Source: Cocos nucifera (Eukaryota > Streptophyta > Magnoliopsida > Arecales > Arecaceae). Taken from it: a stretch of DNA of 64,000 bases. The stretch covers positions 1,302,001 through 1,366,000 of the forward strand of contig QRFJ01000294.1 in NCBI GenBank assembly GCA_006176705.1, written 5' to 3'. The notes beneath the pieces were generated by a model, which made no database searches, had not been told where the DNA came from, and was given only the letters and a program-made list of their open reading frames with translations. The translations under genes were made by a program, and so were the position numbers. This document shows positions 23,185 to 36,333 of the stretch, in pieces (position 1 is the first letter of the stretch; the number at the start of each line of letters is the position of its first letter).

Positions 23185-25055
23185 TGTCACGGACTTAGCT
23201 GTAAGCATGTCATAGGGGGTGCTGGTATGGACATGGCATAGTGCACGAAGGATTTGGCATGGGCCAAAATTTGCAATGCTACTCGATACTTTGAAATGCT
23301 TGGGATAGCGTTTAGATGGATGCTTAGTTAGGGTGTTGAGAGAAGCAATGGTTAGCTAAGAAGTGGCATAGCCATGGCATGATATCAGGGTGGTTGGAGG
23401 GGGGGGGGCTCAAGATGCTTGATATTTGGCATAATGGTGGATCACCAAGATATGTATGGATACTCAAGAATTCCTCAATTTGAGGGGTGTGGACAAAGCT
23501 TTAGCCGTGTTTCCGACTCCCCCAGGCCCGTAGGACACGAGCCTGCTGTGGCACAATTGCAGGGCAAAGGTGGTGTAATGCCTAAATGATCTCGTGTAGA
23601 GGCATTTAGGGCAATGCTAGTCGGACGAGCTGACCACATTATGCAGGATAGGGATATCCAAAAGGTCTTATGCTCGAGGAAATTGTACTGGGCTACTCTA
23701 TGCATTTTTTATCTCTATAGTAGGAGGGAAAGAGATAATAGAGGACTAGGTCAGGCAAGAGTGTGGCCTACCCAAAGAGGCAAGTCTCATGAGCATCACG
23801 GGGTGATGTCTTATGAGGATCCACAGGGAGTCAATCAGTCATGGAGCACAAGCGGGGCTTATAGAATATCAATCGGATATATGCTTTGGAGCTGGCCAAA
23901 GATCAAGGATGGCCAAGAGAGTTTTGTTGAAGAAAGAACAGCTCAATGTAAGGAACAATCGGTCGAATAGATTTACTTGATGGGCAAACTTGGATGCTAA
24001 TATCGTGGCAGTGCACAAAATACGAGCAGACCATGGGCATAGGATATTGGGCGATATGGCCATGAACTTTTAGGATAGTGACAGTACACAGTGATGTGCG
24101 AGTAGGCCGTGAACATTGCTGGACGGTATGGCCATTGATAGAAGGGCATGTCAAGGATGTAAGATGAAAATCGTGACACAAAAGCTTGAAGGGGAGCTTG
24201 GAGGGCAGGACCCTGGAGAGCTCAAATGTATACGATCGATTGTAGCTTCAAGGAGCTGCAAGGTGTGCCGACTTGGCAATTTAGCTCGACGGCACTAGAG
24301 TGGATTTGCCTGAGGCTCATGTATAGTAGTGGCATTGCATGGTCATGCTGTATAGATTTGGTTGTGCATTCTTAAAAGACTGCTTGGTGGCTTGCAGATC
24401 AGTAGTACAGTAGTTATGTCATGGCATAGAGGTACATTAAGGATTGAGATATCTTGGATGAGCGATGCTTGGTTTAAGAGGCAAAGTCTTAAAGTTGGCA
24501 CAGAGGTGCCGAGCTACGAAACACTCTTAGGAAGTATCTACCTCATAGCACAGAGGTACGCATGAGCATTACAGTTACCCGAGAGGGCGGATTGCTTGTG
24601 GACACTTGTAGGGTGTCGCATGTGTTCAATGCAATAGAATTGCTAGACAGGTACATAAAGTTGCAAGCTTGGTGATATGGCTGGACTGCTACTTGCTTGT
24701 TGTATGTCCGAGTGAATGACCCAGAAGGGCTGGCATTGGTGTGTGGTATGCCGGGGCACCGCATGGGTGTTTGGATAAGGAAAACACTCACCCTATGACA
24801 CTATGGCACCTAGATAGAAGTTTCTTGCCATTATGTGTGCTACATCTTATTTTGTTAATTATGTTTCAATTACTAGATTTATGCATCCATTTAGGCTTCT
24901 TTTTGTATTTATTTTTCATTTTCAAGTTATCATTTTAGGGTCTCCTTGATATATGGGTGCCTGCCCAGGGGCTAGAAGGCCCCCCAACATGCCTACCTAC
25001 CACCTACTGTTTTTAGAATATTGATTCCAGTACAATCTAACTTGGTGCTATGACA
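23185..25055 (+). mobile_element. Probable 3' LTR of element F
   Basis: It starts TGTCACGGACTTAGC directly after the polypurine tract. A matching end TGACA lies at 25051-25055, giving TGTCA...TGACA termini and a length near 1.87 kb; a TACA at 25034 is an alternative end. Internal ~73-bp diverged subrepeats occur at 24005 and 24078 (gtggcagtgcac / gtgacagtacac, each followed by a ...tatggccat). The target duplication cannot be tested because the 5' end is in the gap. Confidence 0.6.
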
Positions 25056-25923
25056 AGAAAAGTTCTGATCACTTCACAAGTTGCTTTTTTCTAAATTGCT
25101 TCATATTTTTCATCCACGTCATTTAGAAAATTTTAAGTTTAAGCTTGACAAGGCTAAAGGTATCATACATTGACTGTACTTTATTGTACTAAATAGGCAA
25201 TAAGAACATTTCTCTGATAGACAATAGCAACCATCTTGATCACATTACAGTGTTAAAAACTTGTAAATTGGAAAAATAAATGGTTGCTAAGTTCATTTGA
25301 GCATGCACCTTCATGGGATGATCGACTAAAGAGACCAGAACTGCAAGTTACACTAATTAGATGAATCATTTTGGCTACCCCAAAAATCCTGCAGTTGGAA
25401 TCCTTTAGCTGGTTTTCAACAGATCGGATCCCCAAATATGCAGAAAGAACCCAAGGCTTGCTAGCAATAGCATTCTCTGTGTGGTCAAAAGAAAATATTT
25501 GGAAATCTTTAGACACCATGAGTCAGTTCCCAAGAACTTTCATAGACAACACTACTAATGACATAATTTGAAATGTGTACAAACATGAGCTAAGGACATT
25601 GGATCGAAAGAATAAAATACTTGAAAGAATCAAATAAATGGTAGGTTGAGATGGATCCTCAGATATGAAAATCATGGAAATGGCCAGTGCACATTGGAAA
25701 TGGCATCTATAGCATGTTAGGATGTGATTGATGACCAAACCTCTCGAAGGTTGTTATAATTGGAGATTAAATCAAGAAAAAAGAAACGCCCACATGGCCA
25801 CCAAGCATGCATCTATACTTGCTGACATGGCTGCAAGTAGCAGCTTGTGGAAAAATGTAACTGGCTTTCAAGGAGCATGACAATAATTTCAGAATGCTGT
25901 CATACATGTCGTGTTTGGCATTT
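25056..25923. other. Non-coding stretch before copy 2, no gene seen
   Basis: Unique DNA with short frames only (longest 88 codons, minus). By eye it does not match the DNA to the left of copy 1, so the two copies have different left neighbours. Confidence 0.5.
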
Positions 25924-27338
25924 AAGGTATACCAAATATGGTGATTTGATGAAGTATTTTTAAATTATCCGATTGTTGACTATCAAACGCAATCTTAGAA
26001 CCATTGGACATCCTTTGTAATGGTATGGCGGTATTTTTCAAATATTACGTTGGACATGTGTAACATGTCCAAATTTTAACCTATATGCCTCACGGTGGAA
26101 TGTCAGTGACACACAACCCAAAATCTATAACAAGCAAAAAGGCATTGCAAAGCATAATAATAGAGCTTAAATCTATTCTATCCACATATTTTATATTGTA
26201 TTGCCCTTGAAAATTTTATTTTCTAAATAAAGTTGTTTCACATTAGTTCATTATATAAACTAAGCCATTAGTGCAATGTGTTTTTTATGACTTTTATTTA
26301 TGGCAAAAATACATCTAGAAGGATTTATTCCTAATGGTTCAAGACTATGGGCTTGATTTAGGATTGTCAGATTTGAACTAAGAGTGAATTTAGGTGAAAC
26401 TAATGTTAAGCAAATCCAAGTTTTCAATCTTAATTAATTTCAAAGCAAACTTGATACATGATCTCCAAGCTTTTTTGGTTCAAACAACGGCCTGTCAGAT
26501 TCCATCTCAGGCAGTGGACAAGAGAGGGTAGTTGAATCGTGGTGAAGAGCGTGCCAGTGAGAATTTGCCGATGCCTGCGAACTCGGCAATGATGTCGTCA
26601 GAGCGCTTGCGGAAAGAGGCCGCAAGGGCAAGGTTCGCTAGAGCTTGAGAGCAGATGAGACTAGCATGTCGGGCACTCGGATTGGATTAGGATCCCATAC
26701 CCTCTTGCTCCACTAACTCCATCTTCACCAACGCTACAAGATCAGGTTAATACGTGACCGGACCTGGCCAATCCATTTAGACGTGACCCAACTTGTTGTT
26801 GAAGTCTTGTGGGGTCGGGGATCTTTTCCATATTTTGAATTTCCTAAACTTTCACCAAACCTGGCCTAACCTAATTCCTATACCGTATGTCTATTTTGGG
26901 GCTTTCCAATAGATATCCTATTCAATCCAAACTGATCGGAAAAAAATATTCCAAGTCATTTCTTCTTTTTCTTTATTAAGAGAAAAACACTCAAACTAAT
27001 TTACTATATTAAGAACGATGAGCTGTTGGGTTATTAATCCCTTAAAGAAGATTTCAGTTTCTAGATAAATATTAGTTCATGAAGTTTTCACTATATTAGC
27101 AAACGATTCTATCATAGTCACACGAGCAAAATTTTCTTCATGAAATATTATTGGTACGTAAACGTAGACCTTGTTCTGAATCAAACCGAGGCTTAGACTT
27201 GATGCGGATTCAACCTAGACCAAAATATTTTGGATTGGATCTGGGGCTTACATGGTTCCTACTTGATCCAAATAACTTATTATGATTTGTTGAGTCTAAA
27301 ATATTTTTCATGATCCAACCATCCAGTGGATTGGTTCC

Positions 27339-27720
27339 TGGGCCAATGTCAAAACCCGTACAGGAAATTGAGTTGGGTTGGAGTCGAGCATGCCCCAAAC
27401 CTGTATGTAGTCAGCTTCGCTAAACAGATCATGCTTTGAGCTCTGTAAAATAGGTGACGTGGCATTCAGTTAAGGACTGTGTATAACGTGCACTATGGAC
27501 GACGATGTTTGTTCCTCCCTCCCCGGTTCGCTAATCGCTATGCATGTGGTTCACCGCATACTTTGGGCGGATCATTTTTATTAACACGTGGAACTATAAG
27601 ATTCAAGAAAAACGACGGGGGCAAGGCAAAACCCCGTCCTGTCCTCCGAGTCTCCGATCCAAAGCCCCTTCAAAACCCTCTCGCTGCCCCTCCCACCTTC
27701 CACTCCGCCAAAAACCCTAA
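27339..27720 (+). promoter_or_regulatory. Dyskerin promoter/leader, copy 2
   Basis: Same motifs as copy 1: TGGGCC at 27339-27344, CACGTG at 27585-27590, TATAAG at 27595-27600, telobox AAACCCTAA at 27712-27720. At least 1.8 kb of upstream DNA is shared with copy 1, so if both genes are real they have the same proximal promoter. Confidence 0.6.
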
Positions 27721-27739
27721 CCCCCAGGACTCCACAGCC

Positions 27740-29662
27740 ATGTCGATGGCGCCGGCAGTCTCCTCCTCCCTCTCCCCCACCACCGAGAAAAAGAAAAAGA
27801 AGAAGGACAAAAAGTCCTCATCCGCCGCTGCCGCCGCAAACGGCGGAGATGAAACCCCCATCTCCCCTGCGGCCGCCACGGCCGGCGATGATCCGTTTCA
27901 GAGGGACTACCTCATCAAGCCCCAGTCGTTCACCCCCTCGATCGACACCTCCAAGTGGCCGATCCTCCTCAAGAACTACGACCGCCTCAACGTCCGCACC
28001 GGCCACTATACCCCACTTCCCGCCGGCCACTCTCCTCTGAAACGCCCCCTCCCCGAGTACCTCCGCTACGGTATCCTCAACCTGGACAAGCCCTCCAACC
28101 CTTCCTCCCACGAGGTCGTCGCCTGGATCAAGCGCATCCTCCGCGTCGAGAAGACCGGCCACAGCGGCACCCTCGACCCTAAAGTCACTGGCAATCTCAT
28201 CGTCTGCATCGACCGCGCCACCCGCCTCGTCAAGTCCCAGCAGGGCGCCGGCAAGGAGTACGTCTGCGTCGCCCGCCTCCATTCCGCCGTTCCTAATGTC
28301 GCCAAGGTCGCCCGGGCGCTCGAAACCCTTACCGGCGCCGTCTTCCAGCGGCCGCCGCTCATCTCTGCTGTTAAGCGCCAGCTCCGGATCAGGACCATTT
28401 ACGAAAGCAAGCTTCTTGAGTATGATCCTGATAAGCATCTCGTGGTTTTCTGGATTTCGTGCGAGGCTGGCACCTATGTCCGGACGCTCTGTGTTCACCT
28501 TGGCTTGCTTCTTGGTGTCGGAGGGCATATGCAGGAGTTGCGGCGGGTGCGGTCTGGGATCCTTGGAGAGAACGACAACATGGTGACGATGCACGATGTC
28601 TTGGATGCCCAGTGGGTGTATGATAATTTTAAGGACGAGAGCTATCTGAGACGGGTGGTAATGCCGTTGGAGGTTGTGCTCACGAGTTATAAGAGGCTGG
28701 TGGTGAAGGACTCGGCAGTCAATGCTATATGCTATGGTGCGAAGCTGATGATCCCTGGGCTGCTGAGGTTTGAGAATGATATTGAAGTTGGGGAGGATGT
28801 TGTGCTGACGACGACCAAGGGGGAGGCAATAGCTTTGGGGATTGCAGAGATGACGACTGCAGTAATGGCAACTTGTGATCATGGGTCGGTGGCGAGGATT
28901 AAGAGGGTGGTGATGGATCGGGACACATACCCAAGGAAGTGGGGGCTGGGACCAAGAGCATTGATGAAGAAGAAGTTGATTGCTGAAGGGCTGCTGGACA
29001 AGCACGGGAAGCCAAATGAAAAGACACCGTCAGAGTGGCTTAGAAATGTGGTGTTGCCAACTGGAGGGGACTCAATGATTGCTAGCCTTGCAGCGGCACC
29101 AGAGTCAGTGTCGCCAGACGGGGAGGCAGCTGTTGAAGAAGTGAAAGAAGAGAAGAAAAAGAAGAAGAAGAAGCATAAGGATGGGGATGATGGCCATGAA
29201 GGAAAGAAGCATAAATTGGAGGATGGAGGTGAAAGCCCTGTTGCTAAGAAGGTTAAGGTTGAGGAAATTGGGGATGCTGTGGTTGAGTCTGAAAGGAAGA
29301 AGGTGAAGAAGGTGAAGGAGGAGATTGAGGAAGTGTTGGTTGAAGAGGACAAGAGTGAGAAGAAGAAAAGGAAGAAGAAGAAAGACAAGGAGAAAGGAGA
29401 TTCAGGACTGTTTGATGACGGCAAGGCAGTAGAAAAGGAAAAGAAGGAGAAAAGCGATAAAGATAAGAGTGAACTGGGATCATCTGATGAGGAAGGAGAG
29501 CTGAAAAAGAAGAAAAAGAAGAAGAAGAAGAGTAAAGATGGTGATGATGGTGGCGAACTTGGAACACCTAGCAGAATAGGAGATGGGAATGGGGAAGAGC
29601 AGAAAACTGAGAAGAAGGAGAAGAAAATGAAGAAGCATCGGGATGCAGAGGAGACAGCTTGA
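27740..29662 (+). CDS. CBF5: Dyskerin / CBF5-like rRNA pseudouridine synthase (H/ACA snoRNP), copy 2
   Basis: 640-codon intronless frame whose protein is identical to the copy at 8469-10391: DKCLD region, TruB domain with GHSGTLDPKVTG (catalytic Asp146), PUA domain and a Lys-rich tail. The start is again the ATG following the telobox. Because plant CBF5 genes are normally intronless, lack of introns does not make either copy a retrogene, and both share flanking promoter and 3' DNA, which excludes retroposition between them. Identical synonymous sites mean the duplication is very young or not real. No break or frameshift is seen in either copy. Confidence 0.96.
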   Translation: MSMAPAVSSSLSPTTEKKKKKKDKKSSSAAAAANGGDETPISPAAATAGDDPFQRDYLIKPQSFTPSIDTSKWPILLKNYDRLNVRTGHYTPLPAGHSPLKRPLPEYLRYGILNLDKPSNPSSHEVVAWIKRILRVEKTGHSGTLDPKVTGNLIVCIDRATRLVKSQQGAGKEYVCVARLHSAVPNVAKVARALETLTGAVFQRPPLISAVKRQLRIRTIYESKLLEYDPDKHLVVFWISCEAGTYVRTLCVHLGLLLGVGGHMQELRRVRSGILGENDNMVTMHDVLDAQWVYDNFKDESYLRRVVMPLEVVLTSYKRLVVKDSAVNAICYGAKLMIPGLLRFENDIEVGEDVVLTTTKGEAIALGIAEMTTAVMATCDHGSVARIKRVVMDRDTYPRKWGLGPRALMKKKLIAEGLLDKHGKPNEKTPSEWLRNVVLPTGGDSMIASLAAAPESVSPDGEAAVEEVKEEKKKKKKKHKDGDDGHEGKKHKLEDGGESPVAKKVKVEEIGDAVVESERKKVKKVKEEIEEVLVEEDKSEKKKRKKKKDKEKGDSGLFDDGKAVEKEKKEKSDKDKSELGSSDEEGELKKKKKKKKKSKDGDDGGELGTPSRIGDGNGEEQKTEKKEKKMKKHRDAEETA

Positions 29663-30399
29663 TTAAAGGAAGTGTGTCTCTGGGATTTCATTTTCCAGGG
29701 AGAAATTAGCTTGTCCGTTCACATATTGATGCAATTGAGTGGTACAATTCATGCAGAACTCTTATTCATTTTTAGCTCTGCATACTGAGGCAGCAATGAA
29801 GCTAGGCTCATGCTATGGGTTGTAGATTTTGTTTAATGTTTATTTATCTTCCTTTTCAGAAATGCTAATGTATTAGAGAACCTGCTTTTGCTTATGATGG
29901 GATGACGATTCATGTAGAGCTAGCTTTGTAGTTTTGTATAAGTTTTAGTGAATCGGTATTGATCTTACTTTATATCTGCAATTTGGATGCTGTTTGTGTG
30001 GTTATTGGTGTGTAGCTCATAATGTGTAGCTGCAAGTTATAATTCTGCATCACACACAAGAAAAATGTTAACCAGAAATTATCATATTTGATCCCTTCCT
30101 ATCCTTCTGAATTTCAATTCTGCTTCCACTTTTTCATTTTGTAATAAAAGAAATTGTTTGAGCATTCCTTAGCAGCATTTTTTTTGTATTAAGTTAAATA
30201 TACAATTTATAATTGTAAGGAGAGGTTTATTCTAGGTTCTCTAAGCACAGATAATTTACTGTCATTATGATCTAATAAAAGAAAATTTCTAAATGCAGTA
30301 TAAGAGCTTGTTGATATACAAAATCTTGAAGGATTTTGTGATCACTGTTAGCTGTGATGTTCGTTCAGTCATTTGATGTTTAGAAGCTTGAATAGATTT
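29663..30399 (+). other. 3' flank of dyskerin, copy 2
   Basis: Same as 10392-11128: probable 3' UTR with a late aataaa-type signal near 30141, then AT-rich DNA up to element E. Confidence 0.5.
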
Positions 30400-30462
30400 T
30401 GTCACGCCTCGAACCTAGCACTTGGATCAGGCATATAATGCTGTACACTCCTTAGGGCAAAG

Positions 30463-31205
30463 CGGTGTTATTAAGGCGCTCAAGTGAGGCACTCTTGGCT
30501 GAAAGTGCCTTGGCCTCCTCCAGACGAGGTGCCTTCGGCCAGGCGAGCACCTCTGCCACTTAGGCGCTCGCCTTTGGCACCCAATTGAAATTGATTTTGT
30601 CTCCTAACAGTCTAGCTTCCAATTTAATAGTTGTAATTCACTTCAATTTGACATTACAGTTACGGATAATAGATAAATCCTTTAAAAGAACAAAAAGAAA
30701 GGGTATTTAAGTAATTTATGACCTATTTGATTAGTTCACATTCAGAGCCACCAGACTTAAATCATGAAGAGATTAGTTTTAGTTCAAAAGAAAAGATTGA
30801 GGAGAAAACATAGAGAATGACCTATCCGATGATGAAAGAGATGATTATTATGACAACTTAGGCATAGAATCTGATGAAGATTTTTAGTTTTAGACTTTTA
30901 GAATAGAACAATAGACTACCCTCTATAAGTAATAGAGAAAATAGAAAACTCAAAAAAGTTTTTATTGTTTGGGTGTGGTGTTTAGACAAAAATTCTAGTA
31001 AAGACTTTTAGTTTTGGATTAGATATTAGAACAATAGATTGTAATGAAGACTTTTAGTTTTAGAATAGATTATGTTTATTTTTTATTTTTTTCTAAAAAA
31101 ATGGCACCTAATTTCAATCAAGCGCTCGCTTTTTCAGCGCCTAGTGCCTTAGGTACTAGACAGGGTCTAATGCTCTAAGAGCGCCTAGCGCCCTTAACAA
31201 CCTTG
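30463..31205. mobile_element. Non-autonomous hAT-like element in the E LTR, copy 2
   Basis: Same 743-bp insert and GGGCAAAG 8-bp target duplication as at 11192-11934, so the insertion predates the 14-kb duplication (or both are one locus). Confidence 0.82.
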
Positions 31206-32507
31206 GGGCAAAGTCTTAAAGAATATGCAAGACTTCCTCACTGCTCAATTCCAAGCCCAATACGTTCTTTTGGATCTTGAAAAAAAAAAGAGGGAGTAAG
31301 CTTTACGGGTTCAGTAAGTTACCAATATCTCTAAGAGATCAAGCAATCGATTTTCAAAATATAACAATTTAATGGTAACATGTAACATAACTTTCTTTCA
31401 AAACATGCCATGTATAACAATATGATCCAAAACCCTCTCTCAGTTTTTGGTGACCACGTCCATGATGAGCCCCATGATAAGGTCCAAAAGAGACTAGCCC
31501 CTAAAATTAAACATGCGACTCATTAGCATGTGCCAGTGATCAGCTCCAACTAGCTAAGCCCGAAAGGAACTAGCTTTGATTCACACGACCACGATTAGCC
31601 CCATGACAAGGCAAAGAGATTAGTTCTAAAACATATACACGCAACATAAACGTGTGCCAGTGATCAGTCCCGACTAGCTAGGCCTGCTCGAAAGAACTAG
31701 CTCTGCTAGCGATCAACCCCGATTGATTAGGCTCGGAAGAAACATGATTCTGACGTATGGCCAACGATCAATCTCGTTGGCTAGACCCGAATCATAGTCT
31801 AACTAGAGAGTTTTTCTCATAAGTTTCTCATAACATCACATATACTTTTTCTATGACAATATCAATTCAAATTTTTACATCCCCCAAAAGAGCAATAATT
31901 AATTTTATTTCAAAAAATTCATGCAAAGGCGAGCGTGTATAATTTCTTTTCTAGAAATCCAATATTATAATAAAGAAATCAACTCTTTCTAATTTGTATC
32001 ATGCAGAGGCGATATCATGTTTGATCTAATATTTTAAATTATTTTTCTTGTATAAAGTACTTCCAAAATTTACAACTTCTAAATATTTTATGTACAAAAA
32101 TCTAATTTCTTTAAATACATGAATATGTACAAAGATAAACCCAGAGATAATAGGGAACCCACTGATTTAGATCAATCATATTAAAAAATTATAACCTTCG
32201 ACTCATAGTTTGATCCTTAGATCCGTGCTTCTAATGATCTAAATCAAAATTCTAGATCAAGTCTATATCATTAATTAAAGGAAAAATTAGATTAACTAGG
32301 TGTGATCTGGTTGATTAGGAGAGGTACAAGGAAAGAGAAATCAAGATATGATCTACTTGTTCTAACTCAACTAACTTGGAAAGGAAAGAGTTGCTTGGTC
32401 TAGATCGTGATTTGGTTCGGATCAGAAGATGAATCTAACCATTTCTGATTGATTCAGAAAAATTGGTTTCCCTTTGACCCCCACTTTTTTTCTTCTTTTC
32501 TTTTTTT

Positions 32508-32512
<5 letters not shown>

Positions 32513-32575
<63 letters not shown>
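32513..32575. repeat. Compound (CT)n-(TA)n microsatellite, copy 2
   Basis: Fewer TA repeats than copy 1. The neighbouring 32610-32790 differs from copy 1 by many small indels and substitutions. Confidence 0.95.
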
Positions 32576-32576
<1 letters not shown>

Positions 32577-33151
32577 CTCTTTCTTTCTTCCTCTCTTTTT
32601 TTTCTTCTCTTTCCCAGGCTGAATTGGTGGTTTTTCTTCGAAGAAAAGAGGGCGAAGGAGGGAACGGGGTCGACGATGGTGGTGGCATGGCAGTGTTTAA
32701 AGGTGGCGGTCCAGCTAGAGCGCTAACGGTAGAAAAATTTTGATGGTAGAAACACCCAAAATAGAGAAGATGGCAAAGATTAGGGAGGAAGGGGGGTTAT
32801 CGGGCGATGGCGACTTGATTGCATGGTTGCCGGTGGTGAAGAAGAAGAGGAAGGAAGAGGTTCTGATGGAGGATAGCCTCGGAGTGGTGGGTTTTAAGAA
32901 GTGGAAGAGAAGGGGTTAGACTCTATGGATAAGGCCAGTCATTTGCTGGTGTACCTCGATCAGACGGCCTTCGGCCGTTCCCCTATTGGCACACGATTCT
33001 GATCCAACCGCTCTTACGGCCTTATCAACTCCCATGGATGAAGATTGAGCAGGGGATTAGGTTCCCCTGTTCTGAATTTTTTTTTTTTGGGTGTAGAGTT
33101 TCGGTGAAGTCGACAGGGCGTGCCGACTTCATGCTTTGGACCGGGTTCTCA

Positions 33152-33322
33152 TATTCTTCCTTCCTTACAAAAAATTCATCCTTAAAATTTGAGAAATCTA
33201 GATCTTCCAAAGTTAAAGATGCTCAATCCAAAACTTACATGTAGTTATTTATCCTAGCTTGGAATTTCTATAAAATAAATTTATGATCATACCACTCAAA
33301 TGCTGCAAGTAATTGGACCCCT
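33152..33322 (-). pseudogene. Gypsy pol 3'-end remnant of element E, copy 2
   Basis: Same FKDEFF-like pol terminus and purine-rich tract as 13995-14165. It ends in CCCCT (33318-33322), which is repeated at 54480-54484 on the other side of element C. Confidence 0.55.
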
Positions 33323-36300
33323 TGATGGGAAATATGCAAGGTTTCATGCTTGAATTTTAAAACTTTTTTGAAATAAAATGCAGTGAAAGAAGTAGATTAA
33401 ACTATTTAATCTACAATAGCATGTAATCTAATTACTAAACCCTACATCTAGGATTTATAACATGTCATAATGCATTCATAAATCTAAAAATAAATATTTT
33501 GATATTGATTAGATCAATATTCTAGATTTAGAACAGTTCTAGATCTAGACCCTAGATTGCATCTAGGTCAAGAAGAGATCAGATCTCTTATCTTTGCGCA
33601 GGTCGAGAACTTCGCGATTGATTTCTGTTGTTGTCTTTGAAGCCGCACGCATCTGGCCTCTATAGATAATCCACATGAGGCTGCAACATAAATCGAAGGT
33701 TCGTCGAACAAAGATTCGCTCGAAGTGCTAGCTTCCCGTGGATCCCTTTTGATGGTTAATCAAAAATTATTCTCCGGATCTCTTGGACACTCCAAGAGAT
33801 GAAAAATAAGAGGAGGAATAAGGAAGAAATCCAACCCTTGGATCTCTCAAAAATCAGAAAATAAAAATAAGGAAAAACACCCTAAGAGAAGACAGATCTT
33901 CTCTTTCAAGACATCAACGATTGATGTCCTGAAACCATCTCTACGTTAGGACAAGAAGAGACCTCCTCTAGGTTTTTTCCATGTTTCCAGATCTAACATT
34001 ATCTGATTTTTCTCATAGAAAAATCCCACAAATAAATAGAGAAGAAGGGTTCTCAAAGAAACCCTAAGAGAAGATCTTTCTTCTCTTCTTCTTTTCTCAT
34101 CAGGACATGATCAGATTATGTCCAAAAAGAACATCATGCCCCAACAACTTGGAGCACTCATCCCCACACCCTATTCCTCTCTCTCTCTCTCAGATTTTTT
34201 ATCATATAAAAAACACATAAAAGAATAAGAAGGAAAAACTTAAAAGAAAAAACCCAGAGAAGATAATCTTTTCTTACCTTTGTCCCTTCAAGATATCAAC
34301 TTTTGATATCTAGATAAAGTCCTCTTCTCCAAGAAACTTGGTGCCCCAAACCTCCACGCCTCCTTTTCTTCTGGTTTTTTCATGAATTTTCTAGGATTTT
34401 TTACGTCCAAAAACATCTCATAGGAGGCGCCCCAATTAGATAAGGAATGCTAAGTCAAACCTAGTCTTATATGGACTTTAGGGAGGAGTTTTAGGAGGCG
34501 TCCAACTCTTAGATGCCTCCACCCCTATTTTTTTGGTGTGAAGATCAGGAAACCACGTACAAAACCAAAGAAAATAAGTGCACAAAAGAAATGGAGGCAT
34601 GGACAAAAAAATTCCATAAGGAAAGGAGGTGTTTGACGCCTCCATCCCTATTTTTTTGGCGTGAAGACCAGGAAACCACTTACAAAACTAAAGAAAATAA
34701 GTGCACAAAAGAAAGGGAGGCATGGACAAAAAAATTCCATAAGGAAAGGAGGTGTTTTGGAGAATTGGGATTTTATCAAATAGAGTCCAAATCTTAACAA
34801 CTTTCTTTATTTGATCAAGTCAAATAAAATTCCAAAAACACTTGATAGGGGGTGTGGAGGACCTCTTTTCGGCATGGAGAAACTCAAAAAAATCTGGAAT
34901 TAAAAATATAATGGGCGTGTGATCTTTCTTAGATGGCGCAAGGGTGAAGGGAAGAGTCCTAGTCTAATTAGGACTCTCCAATGTAGACTAGGTCAAACCC
35001 AATTTAAATCTCATTTAAATTAGATTTGAATCAACCTAATTAAAAGATAATCCTAATCCAATTAGGAGTCTTATTAAATTAGATTTAATCAAATTTAAAT
35101 CTGATTTAATTTTTAATCAAATTAAAAATTAGGTGCACTCAAGTCCTAATTGAACAAGGACTTATTCTTCCTTGCAATTAGCTTATATAATAAACCAATT
35201 AGACTTAATCTAATTAAGTCCAAATCAATTGTAATTGAATCTTATTCAATTAGACTTGATTTCAGTCCAATTGCTCAATCAACTTGAGCTAATTAGCAAT
35301 CCAATTGCTAATCGATCATCCTGCAACACTTGCATTAGGTCAAACATCAATCATATCGATTGTTTGACCTTAGAACGATTTTCAATCATCGATTAACCTT
35401 CTGATCAGGTTACAATTTTTTATGTGTATGATCTCATAGGTTCAAATTTAAGTCGGTAGTAAAGGAATCAATTCCTGTACCAATCAGAATGACCATCTAA
35501 CAATGGTATCTGACGTCCGGATAGGTCGAATGTATGCGAAGTAACATTCTTAGAATCCTTGCCCATGGTTACCATATAATTCATCCCTATGACCAATAAT
35601 ACTCAAGACGACTTCGAGTATGCTGTCAACATTTATATAAGCCATCTCTATTGTGTCTCAAAATTTTGCAAATCTCGTGACTCCTCACGAGAAGTACCCA
35701 AGCCTAGATTTTGCTAAATTGTAACACAGCGAGACATTCTCTTCTTAAAGTTAATCAGGAGTGGTCAATTCTATCTTGACTCATACACCGACTTCACAGG
35801 TACTTGACTTTACCCAGAAATCTTCCGAACCTATATTAGAAATATAGGCAGTTCGGCACCAAAGTATAGTGAGTTGCTTGCAAGTCGCCATGGTGATTTC
35901 AGGTCAAAGGAACACTTATATTCATTGGCCTTAGCTAGCTACTCTTGACAGCAGAGTGCTATATTGGTTGCATTCAGTGTAGATGTACTTCTATATCTCA
36001 TCTGGATGCCATACCAGTATCTTCACACCACTTGGTTACGAGGACAATCAATGCATATGGCATACAACGATCTACACTCGATAAGTTATCATCAGTTATC
36101 GTTCTTGTTAATAACTTATCAGTTGGTTGTGAACAGTTTAAGAACTATTCAATAAATCCTTCTTTATCGATTGATTATGGTTTTATGGACTTCATCATAA
36201 TTTAGGAGTTCATTTAAGGAAGATAAAACTTCGATGATGAACCAGCCAAATAACTATTATTATTAGATAATTCATATACGGGTTTCAATCATCTACAACT

Positions 36301-36333
36301 TAGATGATTGGCTTTAGGACACATTTTTCAACA
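33323..36333 (-). mobile_element. 3' LTR of element C, copy 2
   Basis: Same LTR as 14166-17176, including the 123-bp tandem duplication (34515-34760). Starts TGTTGAAAAATG (36333) and ends CATCA (33323) on the minus strand. Confidence 0.88.

Larger units (their letters stand above)
30400..33151 (-). mobile_element. LTR of gypsy-like element E (3' LTR, minus), copy 2
   Basis: Counterpart of 11129-13994, with the same TGAGAACCCGG start (33151) and GGCGTGACA end (30400) on the minus strand. It lacks the 90-bp tandem duplication found in copy 1 and has a shorter microsatellite. Confidence 0.7.

Noticed and set aside
25041..25055. Second primer-binding site (cttggtgctatgaca) at the end of element F
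   Set aside because: Poor match to initiator Met-tRNA and on the wrong side of a 3' LTR; more likely the LTR terminus.
27740..29662. Copy 2 of dyskerin as a processed retrogene
   Set aside because: Shares kilobases of upstream and downstream DNA with copy 1, and plant CBF5 genes are normally intronless.
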